The notes beneath the pieces are model-generated. The model was not told the DNA's origin, did not search any database, and saw only the letters and a list, made by a program, of their open reading frames with translations. 64,000 bases of DNA, taken from the IMG/VR virus record IMGVR_UViG_3300035670_000049, positions 56,337 through 120,336 of that record, one strand, 5' to 3'. Position 1 is the first letter of the stretch; every line of letters starts with the position of its first letter. The translations under genes were made by a program, and so were the position numbers. Positions 58,030 to 64,000 of this stretch are shown piece by piece. The stretch is from a virus.

Positions 58030-59142
58030 TTATAAATCTGCTATTTCGCCTCTTGAAGCCCGTCGTCCTAGTGACTTCAAATCGTCTAACGACATTTCAT
58101 CCGTTCCTGCTACCGCAAATTTGGGTAGGCTTTCCTTTTTAGTAGAAGCGCTTGCTGCTGCTTTGGGTGCTTCCTTTATTGCTGCTGCAAGGTCTGCTAC
58201 ATACGCATCAAATATTTCTTGTGACATAGATAGCCACAATTCCTGCTTCTGCGCAAGAACATCATCTTCAACCTTAACTCCCGCTTCAGATACCTTTGCT
58301 GTTCTTTCAGCAACTATGGCATCTCGCTTGAATGCTTCATTCTCAGAAGCCAAGGATGTTTTTTCTTCTGTAAGTGTGTTTATTGTGCTAGTGGCTTCTT
58401 CCAACTTGCTTTCTAATTCAGCAATTTTTGCTTCTGCTGCTGCAAGATCAGCCTGTGCCTTCTCTAGTTCATCCACTTTCATTCCTCCCATCGTAATACT
58501 AGGTTCTTCCTCTTCTTCCACTTTGCCTTTTATAAGGTCATTTAATTCTTGTACAATCTCTGTCAATTCAGACATAAATTCTTCATCTTCTAATTGGCTC
58601 TGTGAGATTGACTGGATATTAGTTTGAGCAATTGCTAATAGGGATGTTCTACTTCCATAGGCTGGAAATTGAACGAAAGTTGCTGCTCTAGTAATTACAC
58701 CTTTTAGCCAATCGATGCCATTCTGATGCTTAACATCCTGATAAACTAATTCCCATGAGATTCCGGGGGCTTCGCCCGCCGCATACTTTTCCTTTAGATA
58801 ACTAACCTCATCTGGATACTCTTCATTATATAGAACAGCCTCACCGATTAATTCGGCTACCTCGTTATCCTTTATCTGCTTTGTCATTGCAGTTATATGC
58901 CCAATAGGAACAGACATATCATGTCCTTTTACTCCTGCGTGGGTATAGCGCATCTTTATGGGCATATGTATTGATGAGGTAATAAGTGCGTCAAAATCTT
59001 CTGCTTCTATACCTTGATCATTTGCATTTCCCCTATTATCCGCAAAGATAAATTTAATTTTAGTTAGAAATGGATGCTTGAAATCTCCAGTAGGAATGTC
59101 TATAATCTCAGCAATCGTGGATTCAAATTGAGTATTTTTCAC
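58030..59142 (-). CDS. prohead protease-scaffold fusion
   Basis: A 370-residue protein. Residues 1-190 have the S78-type prohead protease pattern (VPIGHITAMTKQIKDNEVAELIGEAVLY, APGISWELVY). Residues about 220-290 are a coiled-coil scaffold (ELEKAQADLAAAEAKIAELE), and the Ala/Lys-rich tail is capsid-delivery-like. GTG 59142 is preferred because GAGGGGG lies seven bases upstream; ATG 59172 has no site. Confidence 0.75.
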   Translation of the reverse strand: MKNTQFESTIAEIIDIPTGDFKHPFLTKIKFIFADNRGNANDQGIEAEDFDALITSSIHMPIKMRYTHAGVKGHDMSVPIGHITAMTKQIKDNEVAELIGEAVLYNEEYPDEVSYLKEKYAAGEAPGISWELVYQDVKHQNGIDWLKGVITRAATFVQFPAYGSRTSLLAIAQTNIQSISQSQLEDEEFMSELTEIVQELNDLIKGKVEEEEEPSITMGGMKVDELEKAQADLAAAEAKIAELESKLEEATSTINTLTEEKTSLASENEAFKRDAIVAERTAKVSEAGVKVEDDVLAQKQELWLSMSQEIFDAYVADLAAAIKEAPKAAASASTKKESLPKFAVAGTDEMSLDDLKSLGRRASRGEIADL

Positions 59143-59187
59143 TATTTCACCCCCTCGGGTTTGTAGTTCCATTTATACAAACTACAT

Positions 59188-59490
59188 TTACTTTAAAAAT
59201 AGGGCGGGCCATTTACACTTTTTACCAATTGAAGCAGAAACAATGAACAAAAAATATAAAATTAGGACACCAATCCAATGCTCCCAGCCCGCCATTGCGG
59301 CTTCAGGTCTAGTTAATTGCGTAGTCATCATCAGAAATATAAACACAATAGTTGAAACTGTCATTGCATATATTTCATTTAAACTTAATTTAAAGATATT
59401 AAAAATTACACTACCAATTATCAAGCCCCCTAAAATTGAGGGAAATAGGGTCGTTAAATTTAGAACATCCACTACATCTGAAAGGGTCAT
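59188..59490 (-). CDS. three-pass membrane protein in the head module
   Basis: A 100-residue protein with about three hydrophobic helices (residues 15-35, 40-57 and 72-90). Its start overlaps the preceding coiled-coil membrane gene by ATGA. It may be an additional holin or pinholin-like protein; its position between portal and protease genes is unusual. Confidence 0.65.
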   Translation of the reverse strand: MTLSDVVDVLNLTTLFPSILGGLIIGSVIFNIFKLSLNEIYAMTVSTIVFIFLMMTTQLTRPEAAMAGWEHWIGVLILYFLFIVSASIGKKCKWPALFLK

Positions 59491-59807
59491 AACTTATCAT
59501 CTCTTATCACTTTGGCTCTCCCTGTTGGACGATCCTGTAAGTCGTTGATAAGAAGGGCCTGATGCACAGTTAGTTCTCGTAACTCTTCAACTTGCGCTGT
59601 TAGTTCATGAATCTGAATCATGTTATCTTCAATCAGTTTCTGCAATTCTGCTATCTTTCGATCCTGTGCCGCTACAATATCCTTTAACGTTTGTACTAAT
59701 TTATCTTGATTGGGGCCTATGTTGTATTTCTTAGCTACGAATACACCAATGAGAGAGACTACTATGGTGCCAAAGACGCTTATAAACGCCACATAAACTT
59801 CTCCCAT
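59487..59807 (-). CDS. N-anchored coiled-coil protein
   Basis: A 106-residue protein with one N-terminal membrane helix (residues 5-25) and a long coiled coil (IAELQKLIEDNMIQIHELTAQVEELREL), ending basic. The layout is spanin-like or holin-partner-like; function not shown. Confidence 0.6.
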   Translation of the reverse strand: MGEVYVAFISVFGTIVVSLIGVFVAKKYNIGPNQDKLVQTLKDIVAAQDRKIAELQKLIEDNMIQIHELTAQVEELRELTVHQALLINDLQDRPTGRAKVIRDDKL

Positions 59808-59814
59808 ATGCTCA

Positions 59815-60081
59815 TCACTCTCTTAAATCTGATAATTCAATCTCTCCGTATTCTTGTATAGCCTGTATAGCAGAACGAAGAATAATCGTGTAACTTGCGT
59901 CATCGCGTTCATCGTACCTTTCTATACTATTTATTAAAGTAATTGATTTTTGTGTTTCTTTATATATAATCCCAATAGATAATGTAGTCATTATCTCATC
60001 ATCGGGGTTTCGCGGCACCTTATCCCTATCAACATAAATATGATCGTCCCATAAAACTGCTACAATTTTATACTTATTCAT
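59815..60081 (-). CDS. hypothetical protein
   Basis: An 88-residue beta-rich protein of unknown function, overlapping the end of the portal gene by eight bases. Confidence 0.55.
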   Translation of the reverse strand: MNKYKIVAVLWDDHIYVDRDKVPRNPDDEIMTTLSIGIIYKETQKSITLINSIERYDERDDASYTIILRSAIQAIQEYGEIELSDLRE

Positions 60082-61756
60082 TCATCAAATCCGGTGTTTC
60101 GATAATAGTATCTTTTGTGATTACTAATCCACGTTCTTCTGCGACTTTTATGAGAAGATCAATAACCTCATCGTCTTCCATTAAGGCTTCAGATTGTTTT
60201 ACTTTTGAAAGGGGTTTTTGTCCCTTTGGTTTTACCCCTGTATTTCTATTATTTACAGGGACATTCTGACTACCTAATGGCCGTCCTCCGGGTGCTGTGC
60301 CCGGTGGTAGTGGACTGTAAGGCATTGGTGGGAAGGGTGGAAGATCGCCCATGATTTCTTTCTCATCCTTCATTAACTCCACTTCAGTTTCAAAGTCTAG
60401 TCCGCTCAAATCTGTTCGTGAAGTTCTTGAGATATTACCCTCTGTAAACAACTGCGCATAAACTGCTGCTGTCTTTACAAAGTCCTGCAATTTAATAGGC
60501 TTGAATTTTGGAGCAGCGGTGTTTCTAAATTTGTTTTTATCTGATAACTCTTCGTAGAGAGAAGAAACCCACTCAATTAAATTACCCCGTAATTCTTCCA
60601 GCATTGGCTGTATTGCCCATGTGGATACCTCTGAAGATGATGATCCTCCTCTGGATTCTCCGGTAATAAGAATCTTAGCCAGTCCTAGTCCTTCTGATAA
60701 TTCTTCGTTTGCTTGTCGGTATTTATCCTGATCAAGCATCGCGCTAACATCGGGAGTTATCCACTCTAATGAAGTAGTATGGTTTGAGAAGAGGATGAAA
60801 AGACGCTCCATTAATCGTGGATTATTAGAACGTGCTAATATCTGGGACTTTAACTCGTCTAGGTTTCCCCGAGTTTCTTCTGTTATCGGATAGTTATCAT
60901 TACCTTCTTTAACCAGTAGGATAGCATTGATAACCCTAGAGGCCACCGCAAAGTCCATTCGTCTTAGTTGCTGCTTAAAGATAAGTGGCTCTAAAACGTT
61001 ATAAAGAAATGGTGTAGGATAAGGAGAGTATGAAATCTCTTTTCGTAAAATTGGGTCGATATCGATTAACTTAACCTTGTCTGCGCCATTTTTAACTTGT
61101 TCTACGAGCATTGGGTAATACTCGCGGTAAAGGTTATACTTTAATTGCTGCTCCTTTATCTTACTTCCACCACTCCGAATTAACTTGATATCTTTATCAG
61201 GAATCTTAAGATAGTATCCCTTCTCTCCCCAACCTACCCATACAACGTATGTAAGATTCGGTGGATACAGATCAAACTTCGGAACGGTGTAAACCTTTCC
61301 CGGTGTAAGTTTAGGATGTAGATCGCGTCCTAAAATTTCTTCATACTCTATTCGTGGAATTACCATTCCAGACAAAAAATATTCCAAGGCTGCCATCCGT
61401 AAAAACCGCATCAGTCTAGACGGGTTTCTATGGAGAACAGCCTCAAAGTAAATGTTCTGCTCATCAGTGGTCTTTCGTTGCCCATTGCGAATATCTGTTA
61501 CTGCCAATTCTGACAGCCTGTTGATAACGGTGGAAACAATTCCACCCCTTTGATAAAAGTCATATACAAGTTGAAGAACCTGATGATACTCTCTGGGAAC
61601 AACTAACTTCTCAGGCGCTAGCCCTAAAGCCCGATAGTATGAATCTGCCGTATTTGCATAGGGCAGCATGAAAGTACCATAGCCCTCTCCGAATGGGGCC
61701 TGTCCCTCGTATATAGATGACTTCGCTAATTCATACTTTGGTTTTTCTTCTACCAT
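60074..61756 (-). CDS. portal protein
   Basis: A 560-residue protein directly after the large terminase. It has a helical stem region (GIVSTVINRLSELAVTD), wing segments, RQANEELSEGLGLAKILITGE with the conserved clip/stem transition, and a Pro-rich C-terminal region. It forms the dodecameric DNA gate at one capsid vertex. The start overlaps the terminase gene by seven bases. Confidence 0.85.
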   Translation of the reverse strand: MVEEKPKYELAKSSIYEGQAPFGEGYGTFMLPYANTADSYYRALGLAPEKLVVPREYHQVLQLVYDFYQRGGIVSTVINRLSELAVTDIRNGQRKTTDEQNIYFEAVLHRNPSRLMRFLRMAALEYFLSGMVIPRIEYEEILGRDLHPKLTPGKVYTVPKFDLYPPNLTYVVWVGWGEKGYYLKIPDKDIKLIRSGGSKIKEQQLKYNLYREYYPMLVEQVKNGADKVKLIDIDPILRKEISYSPYPTPFLYNVLEPLIFKQQLRRMDFAVASRVINAILLVKEGNDNYPITEETRGNLDELKSQILARSNNPRLMERLFILFSNHTTSLEWITPDVSAMLDQDKYRQANEELSEGLGLAKILITGESRGGSSSSEVSTWAIQPMLEELRGNLIEWVSSLYEELSDKNKFRNTAAPKFKPIKLQDFVKTAAVYAQLFTEGNISRTSRTDLSGLDFETEVELMKDEKEIMGDLPPFPPMPYSPLPPGTAPGGRPLGSQNVPVNNRNTGVKPKGQKPLSKVKQSEALMEDDEVIDLLIKVAEERGLVITKDTIIETPDLMNE

Positions 61757-63339
61757 GTTCCAATTCCCTCTCTAGTATCTAGCCATTTAGCCGTGAGAAG
61801 TTTAGGTTTAATCTCCGGTCTTAGTATGACTACTGGTGGGCCAAACTTATTTTCATAAGCCATAATAGCGCACATCATTGCAGCCATTTGGTGATCGTCC
61901 TGTGTTTTATAAACAGGTTCACCTGTCTGTGTTCGCGTGAATTTAGTTCGCTCTAGTTCATCCATTAAATCAGTATCTTCTTTAGCAAAAGTAAAGCGAT
62001 GTTCATGGACCCAGCGAGAAAGTGTTTCAACTGCAACTCGCTTTGTTTGGTCTTTCTTTTCTACACCATCTTCATCAATTGCCACAACCATGAATGATCC
62101 AAACTCTACTGGATAGAGTCTTTCAATATACTTATATTGCTTAAAGGTTGTTAACTCTCCTGCTAGGTCTTGGTATTGAACCTTACCGGGACCACCCATA
62201 TCTATGCCCATAAAATCGAACATATATATCTGATCAAGGTATGCCATAAATTCTCTCTGTAAAGCATACTCTACACGTTGTAGTACAAACCGGGCAAGGC
62301 ATTTCCAATTGCCTAATTTATCCCTGTACATTACAAAGAACACAGCAGGGTCAGGAGAATAACCAACGTCATAGCCCAGACCTATCATTGGCTTAAGGGC
62401 TCCGTCGTAGGGCAGGGGAGGCGGCACAACAACCTCGTTGATGTGATACCTCTGGATTCCATCTGGGTCAAATCGCTTGGTATTATCAAAATTATGTTGA
62501 GCCAAGGCAATTTTAAATACCTCTGAATCATCGATCTTGAACCTAACGCGATCAAAGATAGAATACGTAGGCACGCCGTGTTGTCCTAGAACGAAGTGTT
62601 TGTAGTCCTCGCTATCTTCTAGCAGGGCTCCATACTCTTTTCGGCGCTGATATTCCAGATCAGGATTCCACCAACTCATCATATTTTGTGGAATGTTAAA
62701 TGATATGTATTTGTCATCAATTTGATCGCATTCGTACAAAACGTTGTCTTTACGTTCTCCGTTTGGTACTCCCGATACCCATAACATGTGGCCGGGGATA
62801 TCAAACTTAAGAACGTTTCCTAGAGATTTCCATGCTAACCAAGGGAATGCCTGTGCCTCGTCTACCCATATCCGACTGGTATGGATCGAGATAACGTTGG
62901 ATTCTTTTCCTTCGCTACCCGCAATTCTCAAAATAAATATAAATCCATTGTGAAATTCTATGCGGCCTTCCTGCACATTAATCTTGTTGGGATTAACTAA
63001 GAATTTAATTAGCCAGTGCTTCTCACAGGCTTGGCGTATTCTAGGAAAGATAGCATCTTTCTGTGCTTTATTAGGAACATATACAAGTAAACCAGGATCA
63101 CCGGGTATATACATTCCATTGATGGCCCAATAATAAAGTAATTCTATCATTGCTGTAGTCTTTCTTACACCACGACCACAACACATGCTTAAGTATTGAG
63201 CGTTACTACTGGTCCACGCTCTTTCATGGGGCTCTAGTGCTTGCCAATGGGGGTCATCCTCATTAATAAACTCTCTAAATAAGACCGGGTTCTCAATAAT
63301 CTGTAATAGAGCCCACTCTTTTTCATCTATGTATTCCAT
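61750..63339 (-). CDS. terL: terminase large subunit
   Basis: A 529-residue packaging motor: ATPase with Walker A CGRGVRKTT about 54-62 (variant Q/GxGVRKT form), Walker B IWVDEAQ about 157-163, coupling motif SGVPNG, and a nuclease domain with aspartates in GLGYDVGYSPDPAVFF, GIDMGGPG and DDHQMAAMM. It cuts and pumps phage DNA into proheads. Confidence 0.95.
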   Translation of the reverse strand: MEYIDEKEWALLQIIENPVLFREFINEDDPHWQALEPHERAWTSSNAQYLSMCCGRGVRKTTAMIELLYYWAINGMYIPGDPGLLVYVPNKAQKDAIFPRIRQACEKHWLIKFLVNPNKINVQEGRIEFHNGFIFILRIAGSEGKESNVISIHTSRIWVDEAQAFPWLAWKSLGNVLKFDIPGHMLWVSGVPNGERKDNVLYECDQIDDKYISFNIPQNMMSWWNPDLEYQRRKEYGALLEDSEDYKHFVLGQHGVPTYSIFDRVRFKIDDSEVFKIALAQHNFDNTKRFDPDGIQRYHINEVVVPPPLPYDGALKPMIGLGYDVGYSPDPAVFFVMYRDKLGNWKCLARFVLQRVEYALQREFMAYLDQIYMFDFMGIDMGGPGKVQYQDLAGELTTFKQYKYIERLYPVEFGSFMVVAIDEDGVEKKDQTKRVAVETLSRWVHEHRFTFAKEDTDLMDELERTKFTRTQTGEPVYKTQDDHQMAAMMCAIMAYENKFGPPVVILRPEIKPKLLTAKWLDTREGIGTW

Positions 63340-63340
63340 A

Positions 63341-63985
63341 TTATTTCACATGTATAATCTTTTCTTTGCATCGATTACACTCCAATTCCATTGAGACTGC
63401 GGTGTAGTCATGTGGAAAATTCAGCCAATATCTTGCTAACTCTACTTGACACTTTTCACATTTAACTTGAATAGTTTTTCTATCCCAGAATTCCGATGCC
63501 TTTGTTTTTAGGGCCTCAATAAATTGTGGAATATCATCAACCTGTTTCTCTTTTCTGGCTTTACGGGATATCCCCAATCTGTCTTGTAATTCTGTAATTG
63601 ATGAAACAAGACTGCGTTGTACATCGGCCAGATTCTTAAAAGTCCGTGTATCCTCATTTGTTAATTCATCTTTCTCCTGTAAATTTCTAATCTGAAGGTC
63701 TAACGTTTCTAACTGCAAGGTATGCTTTACTAAAAGTTTAAGAGCCTCAGTATCATTGGACTCATTCATATCTACGCCATACTCTGATTGCAGCCTATCT
63801 ATCAATCGCTTGTAACGCGCATTATAGGAAGAGCCCTCTTCCTTTACAGGGACGGCCTTAACTCGCTTCTCGCCTTCTTTCCTAAGAATATGTTCTAGTA
63901 TCTCTACGTCAGATTTACCTTTAAACATTGCAAGATTTCGCATACGATTAATCTTGCCTTGATATTTGGGATCAATTTCATACAT
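63341..63985 (-). CDS. terminase small subunit-like protein with zinc ribbon
   Basis: A 214-residue, mostly helical protein immediately upstream of the large terminase, the expected place of the small subunit. The N-terminal part is helical and basic, a central coiled coil is predicted (LQLETLDLQIRNLQEKDEL), and the C-terminus has CEKC and CNRC, a four-cysteine ribbon unusual for small terminases. AGAGGA lies seven bases before ATG 63985. Confidence 0.7.
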   Translation of the reverse strand: MYEIDPKYQGKINRMRNLAMFKGKSDVEILEHILRKEGEKRVKAVPVKEEGSSYNARYKRLIDRLQSEYGVDMNESNDTEALKLLVKHTLQLETLDLQIRNLQEKDELTNEDTRTFKNLADVQRSLVSSITELQDRLGISRKARKEKQVDDIPQFIEALKTKASEFWDRKTIQVKCEKCQVELARYWLNFPHDYTAVSMELECNRCKEKIIHVK

Positions 63986-64000
63986 ATAAAAATCCTCTAG

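Noticed and set aside
57965-58627. 220-codon rightward Ser-rich frame
   Set aside because: Antisense of the protease-scaffold gene; Ser/Ala composition mirrors its Glu/Ala codons.
1-64000. CRISPR arrays, insertion sequences, integrase or rRNA genes
   Set aside because: No regularly spaced direct repeats, transposase, integrase motifs or rRNA-like stretches were seen on either strand.

Overview
The window is a tailed-phage (siphovirus-type) genome segment. The evidence is a complete HK97-type head module, a long-tail module with a 1,662-residue tape measure protein, a lysis cassette and a replication/nucleotide-metabolism module, all tightly packed with stop/start overlaps. No integrase or typical lysogeny module is seen. 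The DNA is moderately AT-rich. Genes have strong Shine-Dalgarno sites, many GTG/TTG starts, and sigma70-like promoters that mostly carry an extended -10 (TGn). This fits a bacterial, probably Gram-positive, host, but the host cannot be named from the sequence.

Layout. (1) 1-5787, leftward: an accessory operon read from a strong promoter at 5846-5874. It holds small acidic or Cys-rich proteins, a cREC receiver-like protein, a small membrane protein, a CMP/dCMP-type deaminase, a Fic protein and, running off the left edge, an HNH endonuclease. It is interrupted at 2209-2511 by its own promoter, a compact multi-stem RNA and a terminator. (2) 5788-6494: a control region with divergent promoters and seven copies of an 8-bp motif arranged in mirror-image orientation. 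(3) 6495-14698, rightward: an early operon that starts with an unknown protein flanked by 33-bp inverted repeats. Many zinc-ribbon mini-proteins, winged-helix proteins, a DUF2786 protein, a RuvB-like ATPase and an XRE regulator follow. A bidirectional terminator sits at 14704-14733. (4) 14790-26695, leftward: replication and nucleotide genes (gp32-like SSB, DnaB helicase, two cytosine-methylase-like proteins, RadA-type zinc-ribbon protein, Cas4/RecB-like nuclease, dCMP deaminase, two P-loop kinases, DnaQ-like exonuclease, sigma-like regulator). (5) 26963-29954: holin, cysteine peptidase, amidase and a glycosyltransferase with their own promoter. (6) 30026-63985, leftward late module: terminase (right end), portal, protease, decoration and major capsid proteins, connectors interleaved with two glycosyltransferases, tail tube, frameshifting tail chaperones, tape measure, Dit, a giant adhesin-Dit fusion, tail hub and paralogous minor tail proteins.

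How it works together. Early transcription leaves the 5.8-6.5 kb control region in both directions. The replication operon is driven from a promoter with a perfect 23-bp operator-like palindrome. Late expression runs leftward from the terminase through head and tail to lysis, with internal terminators after the capsid and tail tube genes that should set protein ratios. If the two window ends are joined, the open HNH frame closes onto the terminase small subunit in the usual HNH-TerS-TerL order. The window may therefore be a complete or nearly complete genome.

Most novel signals: the structured RNA at 2209-2476, the inverted-repeat-flanked gene at 6434-7136, the mirrored motif array at 5877-6162, and the giant Dit-fused adhesin built from AQA-type repeats.
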